Of a stretch of DNA of 64,000 bases, positions 28,662-42,499 are shown piece after piece (the first letter of the stretch is position 1; each line of letters starts with the position of its first letter). The notes below the pieces were generated by a model that worked only from the letters and a program-made list of their open reading frames with translations, had not been told where the DNA came from and did not search any database. This DNA is from Atherix ibis (taxonomy: Eukaryota > Arthropoda > Insecta > Diptera > Athericidae): positions 72,960,806 through 73,024,805 of the forward strand of contig OY282608.1 in assembly GCA_958298945.1 (NCBI GenBank), read 5' to 3'. A program made the translations under genes and the position numbers.

Positions 28662-31269
28662 CAGACGAACACATCAACAAACAGACAAACCATCAAACAA
28701 ACAAGTCAACAAACCAACAAACGAACAAACCAACAAAACGAACAAACCAACAAACGAACAAACCAACCTACCAACAAACCAAGTAACCAACAAATCAACA
28801 AACCAACAAACCAACAAGCCAACAAACGAACAAACCAACAAACAAACAAACGAACAAGCCAACAAACCAATAAACCAACAAACTAACAAACGAACAAACC
28901 AACAAACCAACAAACCAACAAACCAACAAACGAACAAACCAACAAACCAACAAGCCATCAAACCAACAAACTACCAAACCAACAAACCAACAAACCAACA
29001 AACCAACAAGCCAACAAGTCAACAAACCAACAAACCAACAAGCCAACAAACCAAAAAACCAACAAACCAAAAAACCAACAAACCAAGAAACCAACAAACC
29101 AAAAAACTAATAAACCAACAAACCAACAAACCAACAAACCAACAAACCAACAAACCAACAAACCAACAAGCCAACAAGCCAACAAACCAACAAGCCAACA
29201 AACGAACAAACCAACAAACCAACAAACCAACAAACCAACAAACAAATAAACCAACAAACCAACAAACCAACAAACCAACAAACCAACAAACCAACAAACC
29301 AACAAACCAACAAGCCAACAAACCAACAAGCCAACAAACCAACAAACGAACAAACCAACAAACCAACAAACCAACACACCAACAAACGAACAAACCAACA
29401 AACCAACAAACCAACAAACCAACGAACCAACAAGCCAACAAACCAACAAACCAACAAACCAACAAACCAACAAACCAACAAACCAACAAACCAACAAGCC
29501 AACAAACCAACAAAAAATAAACCAACAAACCAACAAACCAACAAACAAATAAACCAACAAACCAACAAACCAACAAACAAACAAACCAATACAAACCAAC
29601 AAGCCAACAAGCCAACAAGCCAACAAACCAACAAGCCAACAAACCAACAAACGAACAAACCAACAAACCAACAAACCAACACACCAACAAACGAACAAAC
29701 CAACAAACCAACAAACCAACAAACCAACAAACCAACAAGCCAACAAACCAACAAACCAACAAACCAACAAACCAACAACCCAACAAACGAACAAACCAAC
29801 AATCCAACAAACCAACAAACCAACAAGCCAACAAGCCAACAAACCAACAAGCCAACAAACGAACAAACCAACAAACTCACAAACCTAAAAACCAACAAAC
29901 CAACAAACCAACAAACGAACAAACCAACAAACTAACAAGCCAACAAATGAACAAACCAACAAACAAACAAAACAACAAACGAACAAACCAACAAACCAAG
30001 TAACCAAAAACCAACAAACCAACAAACCAACAAACCAACAAGCCAACAAACGAACAAACCAACAAACAAACAAACTAACAAGCCAACAAACCAACAAAGC
30101 AACAAACGGACAAACCAACAAACCAACAAACCAACAAACCAACAAACCAACAAACCAACAAACCAACAAACCAACAAACCAACAAACCAACAAACCAACA
30201 AACTAACAAGCCAACAAATGAACAAACCAACAAACAAACAAAACAACAAACCAACAAACCAACAAACCAACAAACCAACAAACCAACAAACCAATAAACC
30301 AACAAACCAACAAACCAACGAACCAACAAACCAACAAACCAACAAACGAACAAGCAGACAAGCCAACAAACCAACTAGCCAACAAACGAACAAACCAACA
30401 AACAAACAAACCAACAAACCAATAAACAAATAAACCAACAAACCAACTAAACAACAAACCAACTAACCAACAAGCCAACAAATATACAAACCAACAAACG
30501 AACAAACCAACAAACCAACAAACCAACAAACGAACAAACCAACAAACCAACAAACCAACAAACCAACAAACCAACAAACCAACAAACCAACAACCCAACA
30601 AACCAACAAACCAACAAACCAACAAACCAACAAGCCAACAAACCAACAAGCCAACAAACCAACAAACCAATAAACCAATAAACCAACATGCCAACAAACC
30701 AACAAACCAACAAACCAACAAACGAACAAAGCAACAAACCAACAAACCAACAAACCAACAAACCAACAAACCAACAAACGAACAAACCAACAAACCAACA
30801 AACCAACAAACCAACAAGCCAACAAACCAACAAACAAACAAACCAACAAACGAACAAACCAACAAACCAACAAACCAACAAACCAACAAAACAACAAGCA
30901 AACAAACCATCAAACCAACGAGCCAACAAGCCAACAAACCAACAAGCCAAGAAACGAACAAACCAACAAACCAAAGAGCCAACAAACCAACAAACCAACA
31001 AACCAACAAACCAACAAACAAACAAACAAACAAACCAACAAGCCAACAAACCAACAATCCATCAAACCAACAAGCCAACAAACCAACACACCAACAAGCC
31101 AACAAGCCAACAAACGAACAAACCAACAAACGAACAAACCAAGAAACCGACAAACCAACAAACCAACAAGCCAACAAACCATCAAACCAACAAGCCAACA
31201 AACCAACAAACCAACAAGCCAACAAGCCAACAAACCAACAAGCCAACAAACCAATAAACCAACAACAAA
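28662..31269. repeat. Octamer array with decamer and TATACAAA landmarks
   Basis: Contains heptamer AAATAAA at 29,515-29,521, decamer CCAATACAAA at 29,586, CCAAAAA heptamers near 29,886 and 30,006, and the first TATACAAA unit at 30,483-30,490. The heptamer-decamer pair recurs at 36,860 and 36,931, exactly 7,345 bases on, and at 50,088 and 50,161. Confidence 0.82.
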
Positions 31270-32813
31270 CCAACAAACCAACAAACCAACAAACCAACAA
31301 ACCAACAAACAAACAAACCAACAAACCAACAAACTAACAAACCAACAAGCCAACAAACCAACAAAAAATAAACCAACAAACCAACAAACCAACAAACAAA
31401 TAAACCAACAAACCAACAAACCAACAAACAAACAAACCAACAAACCAACAAACCAACAAACCAACAAACAAACAAACCAACAAACCAACAAACCAACAAA
31501 CCAACAAACGAACAAACCAACAATCCAACAAACCAACAAACCATCAAACCAACAAGCCAACAAACCAACAAACCAACAAACCAACAAGCCAACAAGCCAA
31601 CAAACCAACAAGCCAACAAACCAACAAACCAATAAACCACCAAGCCGACAAGCCAACAAACGAACAAGCCAACAAACGAACAAACCAATAAACCAACAAA
31701 CGAACAAACCAACAAACCCACAAACGAGCAAGCCAACAAACGAACACATCAACAAACAAACAAACCATCAAACAAACAAATCAACAAACCAACAAACGAA
31801 CAAACCAACAAAACGAACAAACCAACATACGAACAAACCAACAAACCAACAAACCAAGTAACCAACAAATCAACAAACCAACAAACCAACAAGCCAACAA
31901 ACGAACAAACCAACAAACAAACAAACCAACAAGCCAACAAACCAATAAACCAACAAACCAACAAACGAACAAACCAACAAACCAACAAACCAACAAACGA
32001 ACAAACCAACAAACCAACAAGCCATCAAACCAACAAACCACCAAACCAACAAACCAACAAACCAACAAACCAACAAGCCAACAAGTCAACAAACCAACAA
32101 ACCAACAAGCCAACAAACCAAAAAACCAACAAACCAAAAAACCAACAAACCAAGAAACCAACAAACAAACAAACCAAAAAACAAACAAACCAACAAACCA
32201 AGAAACCAACAAACCAACAAACCAACAAACCAACAAGCCAACAAGCCAACAAACCAACAAGCCAACAAACGAACAAACCAACAAACCAACAAACCAACAA
32301 ACCAACAAACCAACAAACCAACATACGGACAAACCAACAAACCAACAAACAAATAAACCAACAAACCAACAAACCAACAAACCAACAAACCAACAAACCA
32401 ACAAACCAACAAACCAACAAACCAACAAGCCAACAAACCAACAAGCCAACAAACCAACAAACGAACAAACCAACAAACCAACAAACCAACACACCAACAA
32501 ACGAACAATACAACAAACCAACAAACCAACAAACCAACAAACCAACAAGCCAACAAACCAACAAACCAACAAACCAAGAAACCAACAAACAAACAAACCA
32601 ACAAACCAACAAACCAACAAACCAACAAGCCAACAAACCAACAAAAAATAAACCAACAAACCAACAAACCAACAAACAAATAAACCAACAAACCAACAAA
32701 CCAACAAACAAACCGACAAGCCAACAAACCAGCAAACCAACAATCCAACAAGCCAACAAACGAGCAAGCCAATAAACCAACAAACCAACAAACCAACAAA
32801 CCAACAAGCCAAC
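31270..32813. repeat. 1.54-kb block duplicated at 1,971-1,979-bp spacing, copy 1
   Basis: Landmarks recur in the same order: heptamer AAATAAA (31,366 and 33,345; 1,979), CGAACACA (31,741 and 33,712; 1,971), CCAACATA (CAT at 31,826 and 33,797; 1,971), CGAACAAT followed by ACAACAAA (32,502 and 34,481; 1,979) and a second heptamer (32,646 and 34,625; 1,979). Confidence 0.88.
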
Positions 32814-33248
32814 AAGTCAACAAACTAACAAACCAACAAGCCAACAAACCAAAAAACCAACAAACCAACAAACCAACAAACCAAGAAACCAACAAACCAA
32901 CAAACCAAAAAGCGAACAAACCAACAAACCAACAAACCAACAAACCAACAAACCAACAAACCAACAAACCAACAAACCAACAAGCCAATAAATCAACAAG
33001 CCAACAAACGAACAAACCAACATACGGACAAACCAACAAACCAACAAACCAACAAACAAATAAACCAACAAACCAACAAACCAACAAACCAACAAACCAA
33101 CAAACCAACAAACCAACAAACCAACAAGCCAACAAACCGACAAGCCAACAAACCAACAAACGAACAAACCAACAAACCAACACACCAACAAACGAACAAT
33201 ACAACAAACCAACAAACCAACAAACCAACAAACCAACAAGCCAACAAA
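32814..33248. repeat. Octamers between the 1.97-kb-spaced blocks
   Basis: Includes CTAACAAA, CCAAAAAG and an extra copy of the CGAACAAT, ACAACAAA landmark (CG at 33,193) that is also present in both flanking blocks. Confidence 0.8.
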
Positions 33249-34792
33249 CCAACAAACCAACAAACCAACAAACCAACAAACCAACAAACCAACAAACAAA
33301 CAAACCAACAAACCAACAAACCAACAAGCCAACAAACCAACAAAAAATAAACCAACAAACCAACAAACCAACAAACAAATAAACCAACAAACCAACAAAC
33401 CAACAAACAAACAAACCAACAAACCAACAAACCAACAAACCAACAAACAAACAAACCAACAAACCAACAAACCAACAAACCAACAAACGAACAAACCAAC
33501 AATCCAACAAACCAACAAACCATCAAACCAACAAGCCAACAAACCAACAAACCAACAAGCCAACAAGCCAACAAACCAACAAGCCAACAAACCAACAAAC
33601 CAATAAACCACCAAGCCGACAAGCCAACAAACGAACAAGCCAACAAACGAACAAACCAATAAACCAACAAACGAACAAACCAACAAACCCACAAACGAGC
33701 AAGCCAACAAACGAACACATCAACAAACAAACAAACCATCAAACAAACAAATCAACAAACCAACAAACGAACAAACCAACAAAACGAACAAACCAACATA
33801 CGAACAAACCAACAAACCAACAAACCAAGTAACCAACAAATCAACAAACCAACAAACCAACAAGCCAACAAACGAACAAACCAACAAACAAACAAACCAA
33901 CAAGCCAACAAACCAATAAACCAACAAACCAACAAACGAACAAACCAACAAACCAACAAACCAACAAACCAACAAACGAACAAACCAACAAACCAACAAG
34001 CCATCAAACCAACAAACCACCAAACCAACAAACCAACAAACCAACAAACCAACAAGCCAACAAGTCAACAAACCAACAAACCAACAAGCCAACAAACCAA
34101 AAAACCAACAAACCAAAAAACCAACAAACCAAGAAACCAACAAACCAACAAACATAAAAACAAACAAACCAACAAACCAACAAACCAACAAACCAACAAA
34201 CCAACAAACCAACAAGCCAACAAGCCAACAAACCAACAAGCCAACAAACGAACAAACCAACAAACCAACAAACCAACAAACCAACAAACCAACATACGGA
34301 CAAACCAACAAACCAACAAACCAACAAACAAATAAACCAACAAACCAACAAACCAACAAACCAACAAACCAACAAACCAACAAACCAACAAACCAACAAA
34401 CCAACAAGCCAACAAACCAACAAGCCAACAAACCAACAAACGAACAAACCAACAAACCAACAAACCAACACACCAACAAACGAACAATACAACAAACCAA
34501 CAAACCAACAAACCAACAAACCAACAAGCCAACAAACCAACAAACCAACAAACCAACAAACCAACAAACAAACAAACCAACAAACCAACAAACCAACAAA
34601 CCAACAAGCCAACAAACCAACAAAAAATAAACCAACAAACCAACAAACCAACAAACAAATAAACCAACAAACCAACAAACCAACAAACAAACCGACAAGC
34701 CAACAAACCAGCAAACCAACAATCCAACAAGCCAACAAACGAGCAAGCCAATAAACCAACAAACCAACAAACCAACAAACCAACAAGCCAAC
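33249..34792. repeat. 1.54-kb block duplicated at 1,971-1,979-bp spacing, copy 2
   Basis: Second copy of the 31,270 block, with the same five landmarks. Differences include CCAACAAA where copy 1 has CTAACAAA near 31,332, and a CATAAAAA-type unit near 34,153 not seen in copy 1. The match ends near 34,792. Confidence 0.87.
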
Positions 34793-37084
34793 AAACCAAC
34801 AAACCAACAAACCAACAAACCAACAAACCAACAAGCCAATAAATCAACAAGCCAACAAACGAACAAACCAAAAAACCAACAAACCAACAAACCAACAAAC
34901 CAACAAACCAACAAACTCACAAACCAACAAACCAGCAAACGAACAAACCAACAAACCAACAAACAAATAAAACAACAGACCAACAAACCAACAAACCAAT
35001 AAACCAACAAGGCAACAAACCAACAAACGAACAAACCAACAAACCAACAAACCAACAAACCAACAAACCAACAAGCCAACAAACCAACAAACCAACAAAC
35101 CAACAAACCAACAAACAAACAAACGAACAAACCAACAAACGAACAAACCAATAAACCAACAAACCAACAAACCAACAAGCCAACAAACCAACAAACCAAA
35201 AAACCAACAAACCAACAAACGAACAAACGAACAAACCAACAAACCAACAAACCAACAAACCAACAAACCAACAAGCCAACAAACCAACAAACCAACAAAC
35301 AAATAAACCAACAAACCAACAAACCAACAAACAAACAAACCAACAAACCAACAAGCCAACAAGCCAACAAGCCAACAAACCAACAAACGAACAAGCCAAC
35401 AAACCAACAAACCAAAAAACCAACAAACCAACAAACGAACAAACCAACAATCCAACAAACCAACAAACGAACAAACCAACAAACGACCAAACCAAGAAAC
35501 CGACAAACCAACAAACCAACAAGCCAACAAACCAACATACCAACAAACGAACAAACGAACAAACCAACAAACGAACAAACCAACAAGCCAACAAACCAAC
35601 AAACCAACAAGCCAAAAAACCAACAAACCAACAAACCAACAAACCAACAAACGAACAAACCAACAATCCAACAAACCAACAAACCATCAAACCAACAAGC
35701 CAACAAACCAACAAACCAGCAAGCCAACAAGCCAACAAACCAACAAGCCAACAAACCAACAAACCAATAAACCACCAAGCCGACAAGCCAACAAACGAAC
35801 AAGCCAACAAACGAACAAACCAATAAACCAACAAACGAACAAACCAACAAACCAACAAACCAACAAACCAACAAACCAACAAACCAACAAACCGACAAGC
35901 CAACAAACCAGCAAACCAACAATCCAACAAGCCAACAAACGAGCAAGCCAACAAACGAACACATCAACAAACAACCAACCATCAAACAAACAAATCAACA
36001 AACAAACAAACGAACAAACCAACAAAACGAACAAACCAGCATACGAACAAACCAACAAACCAACAAACCAAGTAACCAACAAATCAACAAACCAACAAAC
36101 CAACAAGCCAACAAACGAACAAACCAACAAACAAGCAAACCAACAAGCCAACAAACCAATAAACCAACAAACCAACAAACGAACAAACCAACAAACCAAC
36201 AAACCAACAAACGAACAAACCAACAAACCAACAAGCCATCAAACCAACAAACCACCAAACCAACAAACCAACAAACCAACAAACTAACAAGCCAACAAGT
36301 CAACAAGCCAACAAACCAACAAGCCAACAAACCAAAAAACCAACAAACCAAAAAACCAACAAACCAAGAAACCAACAAAACAACAAACCAAAAAACGAAC
36401 AAACCAACAAACCAACAAACCAACAAACCAACAAACCAACAAACCAACAAACCAACAAACCAACAAGCCAACAAGCCAACAAACCAACAAGCCAACAAAC
36501 GAACAAACCAACAAACCAACAAACCAACAAACCAACAAACCAACAAACCAACATACGGACAAACCAACAAACCAACAAACAAATAAACCAACAAACCAAT
36601 AAACCAACAAACCAACAAACCAATAAACCAACAAACCAACAAACCAACAAACCAACAAACCAACAAGCCAACAAACCAACAAGCCAACAAACCAACAAAC
36701 GAACAAACCAACAAACCAACACACCGACAAACGAACAATACAACAAACCAACAAACCAACAAACCAACAAACGAACAAGCCAACAAACCAACAAACCAAC
36801 AAACCAACAAACGAACAAACAAACAAACCAACAAACCAACAAACCAACAAACCAACAAAAAATAAACCAACAAACCAACAAACCAACAAACAAATAAACC
36901 AACAAACCAACAAACCAACAAACAAACAAACCAATACAAACCAACAAGCCAACAAGCCAACAAACCAACAAACGAACAAACCAACAAACCAACAAACCAA
37001 CACACCAACAAACGAACAAACCAACAAACCGACAAACCAACAAACCAACAAACCAACAAGCCAACAAACCAACAAACCAACAAA
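34793..37084. repeat. Octamers with a third, partial copy of the 31-34-kb module
   Basis: The CGAACACA landmark returns at 35,956 (2,244 after 33,712), followed by CCAACATA (CAT at 36,040, there preceded by CCAGCATA). The CGAACAAT, ACAACAAA pair is near 36,733, heptamer AAATAAA at 36,860 and decamer CCAATACAAA at 36,931. A partial third copy with length changes is the simplest reading. Confidence 0.8.
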
Positions 37085-38450
37085 CCAACAAACCAACAAC
37101 CCAACAAACGAACAAACCAACAATCCAACAAACCAACAAACCAACAAGCCAACAAGCCAGCAAACCAACAAGCCAACAAACGAACAAACCAACAAACTCA
37201 CAAACCTAAAAACCAACAAACCAACAAACCAACAAACGAAAAAACCAACAAACCAACAAACAAACAAACCAACAAACCAAGTAACCGAAAACCAACAAAC
37301 CAACAAACCAACAAGCCAACAAACGAACAAACCAACAAACAAACAAACTAACAAGCCAACAAGCCAACAAAGCAACAAACGGACAAACCAACAAACCAAC
37401 AAACCAACAAACCAACAAACCAACAAACCAACAAACCAAAAAACCAACAAACCAACAAACCAACAAACCAACAAGCCAACAAATGAACAAACCAACAAAC
37501 AAACAAAACAACAAACCAACAAACCAACAAACCAACAAACCAACAAACCAACAAACCAATAAACCAACAAACCAACAAACCAACGAACCAACAAACCAAT
37601 AAACCAACAAACGAACAAGCAGACAAGCCAACAAACCAACTAGCCAACAAACGAACAAACCAACAAACAAACAAACCAACAAACCAATAAACAAATAAAC
37701 CAACAAACCAACAAAACAACAAACCAACTAACCAACAAGCCAACAAATATACAAACCAACAAACGAACAAACCAACAAACCAACAAACCAACAAACGAAC
37801 AAACCAACAAACCAACTAACCAACAAACCAACAAACCAACAAACCAACAAACCAACAAACCAACAAACCAACAAACCAACAAACCAACAAGCCAACAAAC
37901 CAACAAGCCAACAAACCAACAAACCAATAAACCAATAAACCAACATGCCAACAAACCAACAAACCAACAAACCAACAAACGAACAAAGCAACAAACCAAC
38001 AAACCAACAAAACAACAAACCAACAAACCAACAAACCAACAAACCAACAAACCAATAAACCAATAAACCAACATGCCAACAAACCAACAAACCAACAAAC
38101 CAACAAACCAACAAACGAACAAACGAACAAACCAACAAACCAACAAACCAACAAACCAACAAACCAACAAACCAACAAACCAACAAACCAACAAACCAAC
38201 AAAGTAACAAGCCAACAAACCAACAAGCCAACAAACCAACAAACCAATAAACCAATAAACCAACATGCCAACAAACCAACAAACCAACAAACCAACAAAC
38301 GAACAAAGCAACAAACCAACAAACCAACAAACAAACAAACCAACAAACGAACAAACCAACAAACCAACAAACCAACAAACCAACAAAACAACAAGCCAAC
38401 AAACCATCAAACCAACGAGCCAACAAGCCAACAAACCCACAAGCCAAGAA
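37085..38450. repeat. 1,367-bp tandem duplication, copy 1
   Basis: Landmarks recur after exactly 1,367 bases: CTCA of the unit CTCACAAA (37,197 and 38,564), CCAGCAAA (37,154 and 38,521), TATACAAA (37,748 and 39,115), and CCAACATG (CAT at 37,944 and 39,311, 38,072 and 39,439). The block holds heptamer CCGAAAA near 37,286, which explains why 1,367 is one less than 171 octamers. Inside it, the succession CCAATAAA, CCAATAAA, CCAACATG repeats at 128- and 192-base intervals. Confidence 0.9.
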
Positions 38451-38451
38451 A

Positions 38452-39810
38452 CCAACAAACCAACAACCCAACAAACGAACAAACCAACAATCCAACAAAC
38501 CAACAAACCAACAAGCCAACAAGCCAGCAAACCAACAAGCCAACAAACGAACAAACCAACAAACTCACAAACCTAAAAACCAACAAACCAACAAACCAAC
38601 AAACGAAAAAACCAACAAACCAACAAACAAACAAACCAACAAACCAAGTAACCGAAAACCAACAAACCAACAAACCAACAAGCCAACAAACGAACAAACC
38701 AACAAACAAACAAACTAACAAGCCAACAAGCCAACAAAGCAACAAACGGACAAACCAACAAACCAACAAACCAACAAACCAACAAACCAACAAACCAACA
38801 AACCAAAAAACCAACAAACCAACAAACCAACAAACCAACAAGCCAACAAATGAACAAACCAACAAACAAACAAAACAACAAACCAACAAACCAACAAACC
38901 AACAAACCAACAAACCAACAAACCAATAAACCAACAAACCAACAAACCAACGAACCAACAAACCAATAAACCAACAAACGAACAAGCAGACAAGCCAACA
39001 AACCAACTAGCCAACAAACGAACAAACCAACAAACAAACAAACCAACAAACCAATAAACAAATAAACCAACAAACCAACAAAACAACAAACCAACTAACC
39101 AACAAGCCAACAAATATACAAACCAACAAACGAACAAACCAACAAACCAACAAACCAACAAACGAACAAACCAACAAACCAACTAACCAACAAACCAACA
39201 AACCAACAAACCAACAAACCAACAAACCAACAAACCAACAAACCAACAAACCAACAAGCCAACAAACCAACAAGCCAACAAACCAACAAACCAATAAACC
39301 AATAAACCAACATGCCAACAAACCAACAAACCAACAAACCAACAAACGAACAAAGCAACAAACCAACAAACCAACAAAACAACAAACCAACAAACCAACA
39401 AACCAACAAACCAACAAACCAATAAACCAATAAACCAACATGCCAACAAACCAACAAACCAACAAACCAACAAACCAACAAACGAACAAACGAACAAACC
39501 AACAAACCAACAAACCAACAAACCAACAAACCAACAAACCAACAAACCAACAAACCAACAAAGTAACAAGCCAACAAACCAACAAGCCAACAAACCAACA
39601 AACCAATAAACCAATAAACCAACATGCCAACAAACCAACAAACCAACAAACCAACAAACGAACAAAGCAACAAACCAACAAACCAGCAAACAAACAAACC
39701 AACAAACGAACAAACCAACAAACCAACAAACCAACAAACCAACAAAACAACAAGCCAACAAACCATCAAACCAACGAGCCAACAAGCCAACAAACCCACA
39801 AGCCAAGAAA
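38452..39810. repeat. 1,367-bp tandem duplication, copy 2
   Basis: Second copy, directly joined. The third CCAACATG (CAT at 38,264 in copy 1) is at 39,623, a spacing of 1,359, so copy 2 lost one octamer in its right third. No substitution was noticed in the first 600 bases. Confidence 0.89.
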
Positions 39811-39867
39811 CGAACAAACCAACAAACCAACAAGCCAACAAACCAACAAACCAACAAACCAACAAAC

Positions 39868-40550
39868 AAACAAACAAACAAACCAACAAGCCAACAAGCC
39901 AACAAACCAATAAGTCAACAAACGAACAAACCAACAAACCAACAAACCAACAAGCCAACAAACCAACAAACCAACAAACCAACAAACGAACAAACCAACA
40001 AACCAACAAACCAACAAACCGACAAACCAACAAGCCAACAAACCAACAAGCCAACAAACCAACAAACCAATAAACCAATAAACCAACATGCAAACAAACC
40101 AACAAACCAACAAACCAACAAACCAACAAACCAACAAACCAACAAACCAACAAACCAATAAACCAACAAACCAACAAACCAACGAACCAACAAACCAACA
40201 AACCAACAAACCAACAAACGAACAAGCAGACAAGCCAACAAACCAACTAGCCAACAAACGAACATACCAACAAACAAACAAACCAACAAACCAATAAACA
40301 AATAAACCAACAAACCAACAAAACAACAAACCAACTAACCAACAAGCCTACAAATATACAAACCAACAAACGAACAAACCAACAAACCAACAAACGAACA
40401 AACGAACAAACCAACAAACCAACAAACCAACACACCAACAAAACAACAAACCAACAAACCAACAAACCAACAAACCAACAAACCAACAAACCAACAAACC
40501 AACAAGCCAACAAACCAACAAGCCAACAAACCAACAAACCAATAAACCAA
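39868..40550. repeat. Duplicated block, 992-1,064-bp spacing, copy 1
   Basis: A cluster of CAAACAAA at 39,868 matches 40,860 (992). CCGACAAA (CG near 40,020) and CCTACAAA followed by TATACAAA (40,347 and 41,411; 1,064) show a larger spacing. The step of 72 is nine octamers, an in-register insertion in copy 2. Confidence 0.84.
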
Positions 40551-40859
40551 CAAACCAACAAACGAACAAAGCAACAAACCAACAAACCAACAAACCAACA
40601 AACCAACAAACCAATAAGCCAACAAACGAACAAACCAACAAACCAACAAACCAACAAACCAACAAGCCAACAAGCCAACAAACCAACAAACCAACAAACC
40701 AACAAACGAACAAACCAACAAACCAACAAACCAACAAACCAATAAACCAACAAACTAACAAACCAATAAACCAACAAACGAACAAACGAACAAACCAACA
40801 AACCAACAAGCCAACAAACCAACAAACCAACAAACCAACAAACCAACAAACCAACAAAC

Positions 40860-41615
40860 AAACAAACAAACAAACCAACAAGCCAACAAGCCAACAAACC
40901 AATAAGCCAACAGACGAACAAACCAACAAACCAACAAACCAACAAGCCAACAAACCAACAAACCAACAAACCAACAAACCAACAAACGAACAAACCAACA
41001 AACCAACAAACCAACAAACCAACAAACCAACAAACCAACAAACCAACAAACGAACAAACCAACAAACCAACAAACCAACAAACCGACAAACCAACAAGCC
41101 AACAAACCAACAAGCCAACAAACCAACAAACCAATAAACCAATAAACCAACATGCAAACAAACCAACAAACCAACAAACCAACAAACCAACAAACCAACA
41201 AACCAACAAACCAACAAACCAATAAACCAACAAACCAACAAACCAACGAACCAACAAACCAACAAACCAACAAACCAACAAACGAACAAGCAGACAAGCC
41301 AACAAACCAACTAGCCAACAAACGAACATACCAACAAACAAACAAACCAACAAACCAATAAACAAATAAACCAACAAACCAACAAAACAACAAACCAACT
41401 AACCAACAAGCCTACAAATATACAAACCAACAAACGAACAAACCAACAAACCAACAAACGAACAAACGAACAAACCAACAAACCAACAAACCAACACACC
41501 AACAAAACAACAAACCAACAAACCAACAAACCAACAAACCAACAAACCAACAAACCAACAAACCAACAAGCCAACAAACCAACAAGCCAACAAACCAACA
41601 AACCAATAAACCAAT
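40860..41615. repeat. Duplicated block, 992-1,064-bp spacing, copy 2
   Basis: Second copy of the 39,868 block, with TATACAAA at 41,419-41,426, the last such unit in the window. At the right end copy 2 runs into CCAATAAA, CCAATAAA, CCAACATG (CAT at 41,623) while copy 1 lacks the CCAACATG unit. Confidence 0.83.
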
Positions 41616-42499
41616 AAACCAACATGCCAACAAACCAACAAACCAACAAACCAACAAACCAACAAACGAACAAAGCAACAAACCAACAAACCAACAAACC
41701 AACAAACCAACAAACCAACAAACCAACAAACCAACAAACCAACAAACCAACAAACCAATAAACCAATAAACCAACATGCCAACAAACCAACAAACCAACA
41801 AACCAACAAACGAACAAACCAACAAACCAACAAACCAACAAACCAACAAACCAACAAACCAACAAACCAACAAACCAACAAGCCAACAAACCAACAAGCC
41901 AACAAACCAACAAACCAATAAACCAATAAACCAACATGCCAACAAACCAACAAACCAACAAACCAACAAACGAACAAAGCAACAAACCAACAAACCAACA
42001 AACCAACAAACCAACAAACCAATAAGCCAACAAACGAACAAACCAACAAACCAACAAACCAACAAACCAACAAGCCAACAAACCAACAAACCAACAAACC
42101 AACAAACGAACAAACCAACAAACCAACAAACCAACAAACCAATAAACCAACAAACGAACAAACCAATAAACCAACAAACGAACAAACGAACAAACCAACA
42201 AACCAACAAGCCAACAAACCAACAAACCAACAAACCAACAAACCAACAAACCAACAAACAAACAAACAAACAAACCAACAAGCCAACAAGCCAACAAACC
42301 AATAAGCCAACAGACGAACAAACCAACAAACCAACAAACCAACAAGCCAACAAACCAACAAACCAACAAACCAACAAACCAACAAACGAACAAACCAACA
42401 AACCAACAAACCAACAAACCAACAAACCAACAAACGAACAAACCAACAAACCAACAAACGAACAAACCAACAAACCAACAAACCAACAAGCCAACAAAC
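41616..42499. repeat. CCAACATG subrepeats
   Basis: CCAATAAA, CCAATAAA, CCAACATG occurs with CAT at 41,623, 41,775 and 41,935. These are intervals of 152 and 160 bases, 19 and 20 octamers. This is the same short subrepeat seen at 37.9-39.6 kb. The rest is ordinary octamers. Confidence 0.82.

Noticed and set aside
30483..41426. TATA boxes at the TATACAAA units
   Set aside because: These are five copies of one variant octamer copied with their blocks; no gene or other promoter element lies nearby.
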